Positions 46,566 through 58,834 of a DNA stretch of 64,000 nt are shown one piece after another. A program made the position numbers and the translations under genes. Source of the stretch: Lepeophtheirus salmonis (Eukaryota > Arthropoda > Copepoda > Siphonostomatoida > Caligidae); contig NC_052135.2 in the NCBI RefSeq assembly GCF_016086655.4, positions 19,806,363 to 19,870,362 of the forward strand. The letters run 5' to 3'. How positions within the stretch are numbered: the first letter of the stretch is position 1; every line of letters starts with the position of its first letter. The notes beneath the pieces are model-generated. The model did not search any database. It saw only the letters and a program-made list of their open reading frames with translations, and was not told the origin of the DNA.

Positions 46566-46694
46566 TATTTTTACACTAAGAAATGCAAATAATTTACCAC
46601 TCTTATAACTAATAGTGATAAGAAATAGTGTCTCAATTGTAAAAAAAAAAGTAAAATCACGTCAGAAAAAGTATAATAAATTTTATTGCTAGCT

Positions 46695-46920
46695 TTCAGA
46701 GACAATAAATTTTCTGAAGGACATCACTATCTTCTATAGCGTTATTTACTTGCCCTAATACGTCGTTGGATGAATAGCTAATAATAATACTAACATCATG
46801 AGGGGTTTCTACCTTTTTCACATCTATAGTAATGAACTTGAATTTATCTCTCTAATTCAAACGTGAGCATACATTTACTGTTAATCGTCCGTTACTTCCT
46901 TTTAAGTCATAACGCTAGTA
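46695..46920 (-). pseudogene. Unidentified coding-like relic
   Basis: A minus-strand frame reads DLKGSNGRLTVNVCSRLN, a stop, then RDKFKFITIDVKKVETPHDV and SYSSNDVLGQVNN, about 70 codons in all. The composition looks protein-like, and the K-G-NG---VN pattern recalls the start of some retroelement protease domains, but the active-site triplet is missing and I cannot assign it. It lies just outside the right LTR of the gypsy element. It may be part of another retroelement into which that one was inserted. Confidence 0.25.
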
Positions 46921-48184
46921 CCTCTTTATGGTGCTTAGCCGCCAAACTATTAAAATAGATATTCTATCAATGTAAAACTTTGTAAACTCTTAGTAAGTAT
47001 TTCATATATTACTAGAAATTACCAAACAAAAAAAATTACTTGGATATTTTATATTTGTGGGTGAATAATTAAATAAATGAGTACATGTATAAAATATTTT
47101 ATTATTTTATTGACTGTAGAGAATAAATTAATTCAAAATAAATAAATGACATAAGTCAAGAACAAAAACTTTTGATTTCCATATTCAGTTCTAATATCAC
47201 TTAATTGAAGCTGTAATTAGCTTTTCCGTATTCAATCTTAATTTTGACAATTTTATACATTTTTTTAGGTGTATTTTTACCTTTTTCTAAGTTTGAAGCA
47301 ACTTTTGTGAAGGGAAAATCCGAAATGCACATAAAAGTACAGTTTATTTTTGCAAAACTGTACAATGATGTTATTGATGTGCTTATATTTCATTTGTGAA
47401 AACAAAACACCATTTTGGATAACAAGAAATAACAGCTATGTTTTGGTTTTTTTTTAGTTCAAAGTAATTCATATGAAACATAAGTAGTTTTTTTTAAGCA
47501 GAAATTTGTCAACATTAATTGTTTTAATTTTTAACACTATATTGCATAAAAAAGGTAATTTTTAATATATTTAAATATAAATAAGAACACAATTGAGTCT
47601 TATATATTATTTTATAAGCCTTTTCAAAAAATTCAAAATAAGTAAATATTGAACTAGAACTAATTACTTAAACTGAAGTAAATACTCTTTTGCAATTAAA
47701 CTTATACTATTTACGCTTCAAATGAACTAATTTGGAGTAAAAAAAATTGAAATCCCGAGGTGTTATTTCTTTTCAAATAAAATCCATAAAAAATTGTGGA
47801 TCAAAATTATGATATGCCTATATTTTAGTACCCCCAGAATAAAAATGGAGGCTCCAGTAGTAGAATACGATAACAGATAAAAAGTGTGTTTTTAACACTT
47901 GACCAACTACAAGGCCCATCTTGTTTATATTTTTGGAGGAAGAAACGTCGAGAGGTACAATAAAATTCAAATTTTAATTCCCTAATTGATTCATATAATG
48001 GATAGATTTGTAAAAAATATGAGCTTAAACGAGTGCGATACTTTTTTAATTGTAATTTGAATATCGTTGTATATGATATTCAAAAGCTGTTATAACTATT
48101 TTTTAATTCTTGTGGAGGAAATATTTAAGTATAAAGAGTGTATGCTCATGAATGCCAGTACCTAAACCTTAGGTTTTTTAAGGA
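46921..48184. other. No gene seen
   Basis: AT-rich DNA, unrecognised. Confidence 0.5.
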
Positions 48185-48360
48185 TATATGAGTCCGTCCG
48201 TGTTTGACCCCGGGGTGGAGTTAAGTATGACATCCAAGTAATTAATGTCCATATTATGACTTGATACAGAATGAAACTTCTATTCTCTCACAGCAGCTTA
48301 CAGCTAATCTAATAAAACGATATGACAGCTAGGTTCCTCTTCTCAAAAGATTCTTTAAAA
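48185..48360 (-). repeat. LTR-like repeat, copy F
   Basis: On the minus strand, AGCTGTCATATCGTTTTATT (near 48332-48313), AGATTAGCTGTAAGCTGCTG and GAGAGAATAGAAGTTTCATT follow the middle part of copies A and E. The left terminus is distorted (ACCCTGCC in place of ACCCTGACAATTT), and the CAATTCTACTC block is not found. A solo or truncated LTR. Confidence 0.5.
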
Positions 48361-49001
48361 GGCAGGGTTAATGCATAGCCTTTGTATCTCTTTTTTAATA
48401 TACCATCAGTAGGAGGAGGCTGGTAGCTAACAAATTCTTAGGTTTTGACAAATAAAACTTAATCTTTTTTTTAGCTAATTAACATATCTGTGTAATTTCA
48501 TTGAAATATAATAATATTTAACCTTAGCACGAAGCTGATGAAGTTTTGGAAAAAGAGACACAAAATAAACAGATCATATTTTCGGATTTTTAAATGTGCC
48601 TAACATCTTTTATTTTTTGCAAAATAAATTTTCTAAATTATGTTCATGTATTATAATTTTTTTTTATTAAAAAGTTCATGAAAGTTTCAAGCAATGTTTA
48701 TAGATGTAATTCATTTTCTATGCGCAATATATACATAATTATATAATTTTCTTTTTTGTTCATATATGCATTATTAGAAGAGCAAATTTGAATATTTCAT
48801 TTTTTATAAGATTTCTTGTAAAAAAATTATAAAACAACTTGTTCAAAAAACGCTAAATAATTTTTATTTTTTCAGAAATTTTATCTGCTTTTTGCTCAAG
48901 GTAGATATTAAAATATGAAATAGCGAAGAATATTTCAATTAATACTATACATAGCACCAAAAAAGAGTTGATAATCTTGTTTGGCCAATATCCTAATCAG
49001 T
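48361..49001. other. No gene seen
   Basis: AT-rich DNA up to the start of the long-TIR element. Confidence 0.5.
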
Positions 49002-49612
49002 AGGGTGCCAATAAAATCACTTTTTGTAAAAAAGTAAAAAAATGAAGGTTCGAATCCGTTCCTTTTGACTAAAAAAATATGATTCACAAAGTTTGAACAA
49101 TTTTTGTGAATATTTAGAAGTATCTCAACGGCCCTAAAGTTTTGAAATTTTAAATAATTTTGGAAAAAAACGGGATTTTGTTTTAATATCATCCGTGCAC
49201 TACACATTACAGCTTATTAGTAAGTTTAACAAATTCAGTTGAGTTAAACTTATATCAAAAGTTTCTTATAAATGTTAATGATAAATCATTTTTGCGTGTC
49301 TAAAAGAACGATATAAGTATTTAAATGAAATGTAGCCATTTCGCCAATCTGTCTGTTTCTCTGCGTATGGCAACTGATGAGCGGATCATCTGCAAAAATT
49401 TGCAAATATGTTTTTTTTTACTTAGATTAACAAAAAAAAGTGTTTATTTTGATAACCTTAACTTTGATGATCTTTTTTGAAGAAAACACCATATATAGCC
49501 AATTTTTATGAAATAGATCAAAAAATTGTGCCAAATAGAAAATTATTGCAATGAAAATTTATTATGAGTTAATTTTATAGAAAAAATGACCTCCAAGGTC
49601 ATTTGAGATCAT
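49002..49612 (+). repeat. Left long terminal inverted repeat
   Basis: Matches the reverse complement of the right arm, block by block: ATGATTCACAAAGTTTGAAC near 49070, CTCAACGGCCCTA near 49125, TTTTAATATCATCCGT near 49180, AATGAAATGTAGCC near 49324, GTTTCTCTGCGTAT near 49354, CTTAGATTAACAAAAAAA near 49421 and GTCATTTG near 49598. The 90-codon minus-strand frame at 48935-49207 lies across it and is not a gene. Confidence 0.85.
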
Positions 49613-49867
49613 GAGCAAGGATGTGCAATATTTCAAAAGTTTAGGATTTCTTTTAATTTTTCAAAACTATTCCAAAATTTGTAAATTATATATTTAGAGA
49701 AATACAATATTTTTGAATCTAAAACCCTAACCATTCGAAAAACTAAAAATAGCACACCCTTAGAATGCATAATTAATTTAAGAATAATGCGTTGTACTGA
49801 CATACTACGCAGTTGATTGCTAATCTAAGCAGGACAAAATACTGCAAAGCACTATTTTATTAAAATC

Positions 49868-51110
49868 TTGTTAAACCATTTAACTGTATTGGTTTCAGAA
49901 AAAGGAATTTCAAAGTTGTTATCTATTCCCAAGCTTCCATCAGGGACAAAGGAGGCACAAGTAACAACTGTGTTCAATACATTGAAAGAATGGTGCATTA
50001 TTAACAATGTTAAAAGATTGTGGTTTGACACAACAAACTCAAACACTAATAGGAATACAGTAGCTTGTGTCTTGCTTGAAAAATTACTTGGAAAAAACTC
50101 TTTCCATTTGCATGTAGGAACCATAAAATGGAATTAATTATTAAGACTGTTTCCCAAGAGTGTTTGGGTGTCACATCTTCTTCCAAATTTCCATTATTTA
50201 AAAGATTTAAAGATAATTGGGAGTCAATCAATAAAACGAAATATGAATACAGAATTTGAGATAAAAAGTTGGCTAGGCTTGTTGAAGACATACGACAAGG
50301 CACCATTGACTTTGCTAACGAACATCTTGAAAATAAATTTCCAAGGGACGATAATAAGGAATTCTTAGAACTAGTGATGATATTTTTGGTGCTGCTCCTA
50401 TGCGAGGAGTTAAATTTATTATACCTGGTGCAATGAACCATGCCCGTTGGCTAATAAAAGTCTTATGTTGTCTTAAAATCTGGATATTTAAATTAACTCC
50501 CAGAGAAGAAAGAGGATTGCGAGATACATGAGTTGTTATTAAGAATATATTTAAAAATTACATCAATGCATCTAAGGCTTCAGACACTCCTTACAACGAC
50601 CTGAATTTAATGAAGTCACTAATAAAATACTCAACTATTAACAATCAAATTTCCAAATCAACATCATCGAAACATTCCAGACATTTATGGTACTAATCGG
50701 AGGACCTTTTAGGACTCACATTTTTTGATGGGTCGAGTAAGTTTGGCATCCAAAAGGTGGATGCTGAGTTCTTTAAAAGTAAACATTAGAGAGCAACAAC
50801 AGTTCTGTGAAAAAGATGTACACAAAAATTTAGAAGACATTGCCACAGATAAAACAATGAATTTTATGAAAATTATGGATCTTCCTTATGAATTTTTAGA
50901 AGTTGATCCTGCATAATGGAATTATAGGGATGATTTCAAGCAGGCATCATAAATAATTGGGTCTCTCAATCTTATTAATAATCTTGCCGAAAGGGGAGTT
51001 GCGCTCATACAAGAATATAGTGGTTTGTTAATGAGTGAATAATCACAGCTGCAATGTCATCTACAAGTAGTTGAAGAACATAGAAGACTGTATCCAAACT
51101 CAAGTAAGAA
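49868..51110 (+). pseudogene. Transposase of RNase-H fold, (C/D)xxH type, broken
   Basis: The frame 49868-50137 reads VSEKGISKLLSIPKLPSGTK, EAQVTTVFNTLKEWCIINNV and LWFDTTNSNTNRN. The FDTT-SNTG block probably holds a catalytic Asp. A shift near 50105 puts CRNHKMELIIKT into the neighbouring frame; this C-x2-H block is typical of hAT, P, MULE and related transposases. That frame continues with KFPLFKRFKDNWESINKTKY, LARLVEDIRQG and FANEHLENKFPRDD. A later frame (50725-50916) gives SLASKRWMLSSLK, and the end (about 50960-51105) reads NNLAERGVALIQEYSGLLMS and then VVEEHRRLYPNS. Similar proteins occur in many arthropods without a firm name. The N-terminus with the first catalytic residue is not visible. 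The minus-strand frames here are shadows. Confidence 0.7.
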
Positions 51111-51349
51111 CACTTTAAAAAATATACATTATCTTTTTTAAATATTATGTTATAAAAAAATTTCAAAAATGAAAGCATTATGTAAATATTAATATTCTAT
51201 TATTCGAAAAAAACCATCTTTAAGAACTACATATGAATACTTTTGATTTGTCATTTAATCATTAAATTTAAGGCAATGTGCAACATCGCAAAATGAATTA
51301 TTAACTTAAAAATATAAATTTCTGTTTTTAACCCCGTCCGTTTTCTAAG

Positions 51350-51926
51350 CCCAAATGACTTTGACGTCATTTTTTTTGTAAAATTAGGTTCTACTAAATT
51401 TTCTTTATAATATTTTTCTGTTTGACCCAATTTTTTGATTTATTTTGTGAAACTTGACTATATAGGTGTTTTTCCTCAAAAAAGGTCATCGAAGTTAAGG
51501 TAATAAAAAAAACATTTTTTTGTTAATCTAAGTAAAAAAAATCGTATTTGCAAATTTTTATAGATATAAGTAGCCGCTCATCAGCTGCAATACGCAGAGA
51601 AACAAACAGATAGGTAAAAAGGCTACATTTCATTAAAATACTTTTATCTTTCTTTTAGGCACGTAAAAAAACTTTCGATAGAAGTTTAACTTAACTAAAC
51701 TTGTTATTAATACAAGCTGTTATGTCTAGTTTACGGATGATATTAAAATAAAATCACGTTTTCTTCCAAAAAGTTGTAAAATTTCAAAACTGTAGGGCCG
51801 TTGAGCTACCTCTAAATATTCACAAAAACTGTTCAAACTTTGTGAATCATATTTTTTTATCAAACGGAACGCATTTGAACCCTCATTTTTTTCTTTTTCT
51901 CAAAAAGTGATTTTATTGGCACCCTA
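51350..51926 (-). repeat. Right long terminal inverted repeat
   Basis: Reverse-complement partner of the left arm, somewhat shorter because of small deletions. The mirrored blocks run outward from the CCAAATGACTTTGACGTCAT stretch near 51350 to the terminal TATTGGCACCCTA near 51926. Confidence 0.85.
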
Positions 51927-54439
51927 ATATTCAAGTTATATTTTTTACAACTATATCTATTTGTATAAGCCCCAATAATAGTAATAATAATAATGGAAAA
52001 ATAATTTCGTAAAAAGAAGAATAATGATTAAATTACTTGATCCATTCAAGGGTGGAATGATAATGATTCATAACAATTATAATAAATAATAATTCATTAC
52101 AGAGAAGATCCGTGGATATTGATATCTTCAAATGCATCGAAGCAAGCGAGAAAAAAGAGAGAGAGAGAGAGAAAGGAAAAAGAAAACTGATTGATCAAAA
52201 TCACCTTACGAAATAGTGAAGAAATTTAACTGATGGATTCAAATATTGTGCAAAAATAATAAACAGAATAAGAAAAAAAACAAAAGAAAATTACCTCCTT
52301 CTTATATGTACTCCTCTTGGTGCGTATACATACATACATAAATGCACCTCTTATTTATGTACTTTTTTACTTAAAATGCTATGAAATCACCAATGTCCAT
52401 ACAGGGTGCGTATCGTAAATCCTCAATTATATACTTTTATATTTGGTAGGGTCATATCAGTCCTTAACAGCGCCGGTGATAGGGTAAAAACATTTGGCTT
52501 CGCTCTTACCAGGGCCCACACACTAAAGTGAGGCGGATACAAGGAAGAATAATCTTTTTGTGTTACCATGCAATGGGTATATTAATATTTACCCAGAACA
52601 AAAAGACGATGAAATTTTGGGAAAAAAGTACAAAAAACTATAAGACTCCCAATATTGGGTCATCCATTAAAATTAATCACTGTTGTATGATACACCTATT
52701 TTAAGTATACATAAAAAATCTACTTTTAAAATAGGGCATTTGTGATACGTCAAAACAAAACAAAACTATAAGGAGTTATCCGATAATTCACTCTTAATTA
52801 TGTTCATTTGGCCTTTTTGACGAATTAAAGTCAATTTCTTAAAGAAATTATTTCTATGAACCCTTTTAAAGCGCTGCAAATTTTATAGTAAAAATTGGTT
52901 GTCACTATAAAATAATGATGAATTCATATATTAAAAGTTTATATCAAACACAAGTTAAGAATCACAAATCAAATAAAGGTTCTAAACTGTAGTTGAAGTT
53001 GTTGGGTATTCTCCTTTACTTGATTTTTCTTCACAATTTATTTTATGTTGACTCAACACATATATGTACCATAGAAGATATTTTGAAAGATTTTGCACAG
53101 TAAATGAAGTAGATAAATATAAACATTTTTTGGTTATAAATAGTATTCTTTCGATAAATTATAACAATACTTTCTTTTCATTGTATTTGAATCTGATTTA
53201 TGTACAGTCAAACCAATATTAAATAATTAGGCATGACAAAATAAAAGCGACCTTATATTTCATGTTTCCTATTTAGTACTAAATTCGATAACTAGGTATA
53301 GTGTACGGACCCACTTAAAACAGATGTTTTAATAAATTTTTTTTAGACATATTTATGAAATAACGTTTTTTTAAGGACAAGCCTTCTTATAGTATTTTTC
53401 AATAAATTGTTCCATATTTCATTTATTGTTATTTTTTTTTTTTTTTGAAAAGGTGTTCCATTTTTCTTAAAAAACAATCATTTGGTTTTGGGTAAGATTT
53501 TTAAAAATAACCATTTACAATAATCGATATTACACGTGAATTAGTTTGATATTATAAGATGTATTAAACCTTATAAGCCCTACACCTCAAAAACATTTTA
53601 TATGAAACTTTATTATATAATTTTATTTATTTGAGCTTATTAGACCTCTCATATCGCCCAAGCCTTCGTCAATAACATTTTGTAATACAATTGATTTTAT
53701 CTTGTTTGTAAAAAAATTTTATGTTAAAAAAAGTAAGAAATCTTTTAGAAAAAGAAAAGAGAGAAAATGGGAGATAAAAAAACAAAATTGTCTTAAATTT
53801 TAAATGCCCAATACGAGGCATCACTTTCCCAAAAATATTATAAAAGATTACTTCAATTTACCATTTGACTTTGTTTACAAGACTTTAAACATCTTTCATG
53901 CACGATAATAGTTTCCCTTTATTTTTCGTTTGGACCTAGTTTAAGTATTTATTAATCTTATAAACATTGTGCTTTTTATGACCATACATAAAATAATAAT
54001 TAAAAAAAATAATAATTATGTTAAATCACTATAAAAGGATTTATTTACAGACACTAATCTTAGTTCTCGAAAGTTTTAGCAAAATCTAACGAGTGAAAAT
54101 GGTTGAGTAGCAAAATAATTTTTTCGATGCGAATTTGAAACCAAATTAGAATGACATCAACTCTTTTTAGTGATTCAAACCAACCTAACATACTGAACAA
54201 TGAATGAAGAGGATACAAGGAGAGGCTGACATTAACAAATCGTAAAAAATATTAGCGCAAACGAGAGTGACACTTTTTAGCTTTATTACCTGAACAGTAT
54301 TAAGTAATTGTGAATACCTGTCAGGAATGACAGGAAGATAAGTCTAAAGATTTGTTATGGAGTAATCATTCCAATTCTTTTTTAGTCATGGTGAATAAAT
54401 GAGGATTGACAGGGGCTTATTTTTACCTATATCATAATT
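51927..54439. other. No gene seen
   Basis: AT-rich DNA with a GA microsatellite and a T-run at 53430-53446. No coding remnant identified. Confidence 0.5.
52157..52173. repeat. (GA)n microsatellite
   Basis: About eight consecutive AG units, with GA-rich flanks on both sides. Confidence 0.9.
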
Positions 54440-54556
54440 ATACACAAATTGGGATTTATGTTTATTTTATTGATTTCATAGCTAATTTAATGCAACGTCA
54501 TGACAGCCATGCAGCTCCTTATCCAAACATTATTCAAATTGTCAGGGGCACAACAG
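54440..54556 (-). repeat. LTR-like repeat, copy G
   Basis: On the minus strand, TGTTGTGCCCCTGACAATTT begins at about 54555, close to the start of copy E. AATGTTTGGATAAGGAGCTG, GCTGTCATGACGTTGCATTA and AATTAGCTATG follow, as in copy E. The match is lost at about 54440, so only the first third of the repeat is present. Confidence 0.6.
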
Positions 54557-55206
54557 TAATTTCCATTTTTTTAATTTAACATACGGACAGGTCATATATA
54601 TACAACTTACCAAGGAATGGATGAAGTTTGTATAGGGCAACACTTTGATACGACTAAGAAATGAAAAGTAAGTTTATCAAACTGGACATTTTTGCTTCCG
54701 CACCCTGTATCTAGGCTTAAAATTCACAGAAGAGGGATACCTTATGTATTTTATTACATAAAATACATACATATAAGATGAATAGTAAAGCAACGATTAT
54801 TATTATAGTATGTGAGGTTTACCATATTACATATATCCTATACACATGTCCTGTTTGCTATTTCAGAGTCACAGAACCAATAATTCGTGTCTTTTTTTTA
54901 ATACACTTTTTATTCACACAAGCATGTGTATAATATGTGCTTTGTACATATATAAATAGCTATGTAGTGTAATGCATTTGAAAGTCTAAACTACTTATTA
55001 CTATGTTCATTGTATATAATGCTATCGAGTGGAACAGTAATCTACCTAAATTCAAAGCCAACGTCTCCATGATTGATAATATAATAATTATAATGATATA
55101 ATGACTCTCATGTATTATTTTGTAACGCTACTCTATTTCGTCAACTCTATGTATATTATATGAAAATCCCCAGCAGAAACTAATGATGAAAATTTGCACT
55201 TATTAG
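54557..55206. other. No gene seen
   Basis: AT-rich DNA with nothing recognised. Confidence 0.5.
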
Positions 55207-56010
55207 TAGGGATGGGACTTTTGTAGAAAAAACAAACAGAATAATGTATTAAAAAAGAAAAACTGTCGGTACGTGTTAACTTTTTTCTTACTTTGTTCAT
55301 TCTTTAATAGATCCGGGTTATGTTAACATCTAAAAACAATAGGTGAAAGCCATATCCGTAAAAAATAATAAATGATCTTCAATTCTGATACCCTTAAAAT
55401 ATTTCAAGTGCACAATTCTCATTTATTTCATTGTGCCATTGTTAGGATGGGATTTTTTAAAATAAATATTACTGTTTTATTCTCCTAGCATTCTACAAAT
55501 GTCCTATCCCAAGTCTTTATTGATCTTGGGTGTGTGAATGAGTGAATATATTTGAGACACTTTTTCTTATGTATTATTATTTTTAAACTACATGTCATTT
55601 CTTTCCTTATAGTCTCTTTATTAACATCTATCTTTAATAAAGTTTTACAACTTATCTTAAGTTTAAAAAAAGATATAATAAATAGAGGTGTACCGATGCA
55701 TTGGAATCGGCAAAAATTACCCTTTTTTAATGTATGGAAATCGGTTATCAGAATTTTCTTAATAATGCCAATTCCATCCATACAAGTACTTACTTACTTA
55801 AATACATTATTAAGCAAAAAAAATCTATTTTTTTTATTTGAAATGGTCAATCTATGAAAAGAAGTGAGGATTATCATATAAATTAACCTATTTTAAGACT
55901 AAGGTCTCCTACTTGTATAGACTCCTTATAAAAAAAAATCTCTAATTTATAAATTAAAATGTAATAAGTACAAAAATAAGCCACCATTAGAAAATTCAGT
56001 TCCATCCCTA
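55207..56010. mobile_element. Possible short TIR element
   Basis: TAGGGATGGGACT at 55207-55219 is matched, with one difference, by the reverse complement of AGTTCCATCCCTA at 55998-56010, about 800 bp apart. The interior has no recognised gene; the opposing frames of 98 and 101 codons at 55485-55857 overlap and have no motif. No target duplication was found. A TACCGATGC-ATTGGAATCGG block at 55690-55709 may belong to another small element. Confidence 0.3.
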
Positions 56011-58834
56011 TAAAAGGAAAGTCTATTCAGTAGTGCAGGAAAGGTACCAACCCTGATTGTTACGCTCCTAAATACTGGGCCCCTTATCATTGCCTACGCT
56101 ACAATTTGAAACTGGATGAAGCTATACTGTACTGTGGAAGGACATATGCCACAATTAATTTAGGTAACTATTTTGAAAATTTTACTTTAAGGTTAAATTT
56201 TGATCTTTGTTTACTATCTTAGATTTTCTATTAAAAAAAATGATTTGGATCTTTATTAATTTTTTAATAAAGTTTTATTACATATTCCATGTTTTTTTAC
56301 TTATAAAACCCGGACATTTCATGAATTTATATAAAAATAGCCCAGATGTTCTTGGGAGGATATATATAGAGAACATGTCCTGCAAATAAGAAAAGTTTTG
56401 CACCAGACACCTACCATTAAAATATCCTATCGGTATTTCTATTAAAGTTATTGGCTCCTACACTCACAAAAATAGTGCACGGAACCTTTACTAGTGCGTT
56501 ACAAGATGTTGGTGCCCTTAATCCACTACTAAAAAAGGATTTAAGTTTGTTATAACAGATGGTGGACATAACCAGTGGATTTAGCTTTGAGAGAATTTGG
56601 CAAAGAGAGTTCTGTTAAAACTAAGAAGGATACGGATTTTAAATATGCTTAAACCAATACTTAGGGGTTTAAGTTTTATTGTACTTTTTAAAAAGAGAGA
56701 GAGATTCACACCATGCACTACCATTTTATGTGTTTTTTTGTTTTTTTTGCATGTAAGTACTTGTACCTATGTATGTATGAATATATCTTGAGGTGTTAAT
56801 CTTATTTTGAATTAGAGTAATAATCGGATTATAATTATAATATTTGAATGTGTACTTTTTTTTGTATGTAGATATATATATATATACATATAAAATGCAC
56901 TAATAAAATACCTTGGGTTTACATAGTTAAATGATTTTACCCATGATTTATTCTCTACTTAAACACAGAAAACAACAATAAAAAATAATAACCAAGGACG
57001 ACAGTTTGAGGGAATTTTGCTTAAAATGTAAATATTCAATACATTAAAAATGTTCTCAACACATTTTGTAAGAGGTCTCGCCTACGCTTCCATTTTTAAC
57101 AATAAAAAATACCCAAAAAATATTAATAAATAATATATGTGATAATAACTTGTTTTGCCACAAACTGTCCTTGTCGCGTATGGTAACAGATTAGAAATAA
57201 TAATATCTTACAAACATCAATAATATACATACATACTATTGATTTTTTTAGGTATGAACAACTCGTAAAAATAATGAGTTGATTGATGATATCTCATAAA
57301 AATGGACATAATTATTTTAAAGCCAATTTGTTAGGATACTTATATAGTCCCATGTTGCATATATATATATATGTCATATATATACAATGGCTGCCTGCCC
57401 ATATGTTATTATTAAAGCTGTGTAGCTATTTATTTTTTTCTCTCCCCAAATGCCAGGATTTCTAGAGGTTTTACAACCAAGGAAATTTTCATGGGAAATC
57501 ATGCATTTAATTTTTTTATATTCTAGGAATTATTTCATTAATTATATTATTCATTAAACTATATGTTAAATTGATATTCAAGAATCACCTGCCTTAAAGT
57601 TTTTAGGATTCATGCCATGTAAATGACGGTTTAATTTGTGGATAGATAATAAATTATGCCCAACAATGCATTAAAATGCTTCCATTTATGAAAATTTAAT
57701 GCAACAACAATCTTGTACTTTCCGAAATACTATTTCTTACATATATATAGTACATGTGAAATTACGTTATTCAGTATTTATTATGTACTAACGGAATCCC
57801 GATATTTGGAAAAATATTTCCGGGATACCGCTCAAAGACAATTAACCGAGTAAAAAGAGACCCTAATCTATATTAATAAGCAGGATAAACATATATACTT
57901 CTAAAAATAAGTAGAATTGCGCAAGACTTGGAGCTATAAAAAAACTTGATTTTCTCTATTTGGATAGAATCACGAATTGACAAAAAATTAGTATATTTAG
58001 ATATATTATACATGTCAATAATGAATTTTGGGCCTCATGTTTATTATAAATAATATGATGCAGTTTTTTAATGGTATTTTACTTTGTTTACCGCTAGATG
58101 GCGATGCATAGTAATGTTATTTTGGTGGTTTTGTTTTGCTCAGCAAGTAATTTGTACACTATTATTTCGTGTGCCCTAGAATTAGAATGCATTTAAGACC
58201 TATATCATTATGTGTTGTACCTTCACACATACATATATTTATACCTAGATACATATATGTATGCATGTTTGCAAGAGTATAGCTATGTAACAATAGCTCT
58301 GTAGTGTGCATTTTTCTATACATAGATTGATTTCTAATACGTAAATATAATTCAAATTCTGTCTTACTATTTTGAAATGATACTCTTGGACACTGTTATG
58401 AAATAAAATATTGTTTTCTTTTTATTAAAACTCTATTCGCTATACGGTGAAGGAAATAAGCTACTCCTTTGTTTAAAGACCGCATTTTTTCGGGCATTAT
58501 CATACTATAAGACCTATTATGCAGCCCATTTGCAATGCCATGCCATGAGGGAAGAAGAATTGTTTATTAAAGTATTTTTTTGGAACCATCCTATTTGACA
58601 AAACATTTTCACAATAACAACGATTTCTTTTAACATAAGACGAAGACAACTTGACCAATATCGAGCCACATTCTGGGTACAGTAATCAGATATCAATTTA
58701 ATGAGTTCTTATGATCATGAGGAGAACTGGGCGTATCATAGAAGTGATTTTATCTTCTTGTATCCCTAGATGTTGAGGCACAAAATATTGAGCTATTTTA
58801 TGAAATTCTATAATTTAATAAAAAGTTAACTTCT
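56011..58834. other. No gene seen
   Basis: AT-rich DNA with (AT)n runs near 56.88 and 57.36 kb and short frames of 60-64 codons without motifs. Confidence 0.45.
58091..58103 (+). promoter_or_regulatory. CTCF-like motif
   Basis: CCGCTAGATGGCG resembles the core of the CTCF binding consensus used in arthropods (a CTAG-TGGCG type core) and is striking in such AT-rich surroundings. A single motif match cannot show binding. Confidence 0.25.

Larger units (their letters stand above)
49002..51926 (+). mobile_element. DNA transposon with about 600-bp inverted repeats
   Basis: The first and last roughly 600 bp are inverted copies of each other. Both ends start TAGGGTGCCAATAAAATCAC (49002 on +, 51926 on -). 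They share many blocks up to a GTCATTTG block, at about 49612 in the left arm and about 51350 in the right arm. Between them is a broken transposase gene on the + strand. By eye the two arms are of the order of 80-90% identical in their first 150 bp. The ends are flanked by TA on both sides if the element is taken to begin with GGGTGCC. No 8-bp duplication was seen (CTAATCAG on the left, ATATTCAA on the right). The family is not one I can name. Long TIRs with a gene inside recall fold-back elements. Confidence 0.85.

Noticed and set aside
49043..49056. tRNA B-box-like word GGTTCGAATCC
   Set aside because: There is no A box or cloverleaf upstream, and the word is part of the long TIR; in the other arm it is changed to GGTTCAAATGC.
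50046..50441. 131-codon minus-strand open frame
   Set aside because: It is the complement of the + strand transposase remnant, whose motifs are recognisable; the minus-strand reading matches nothing.
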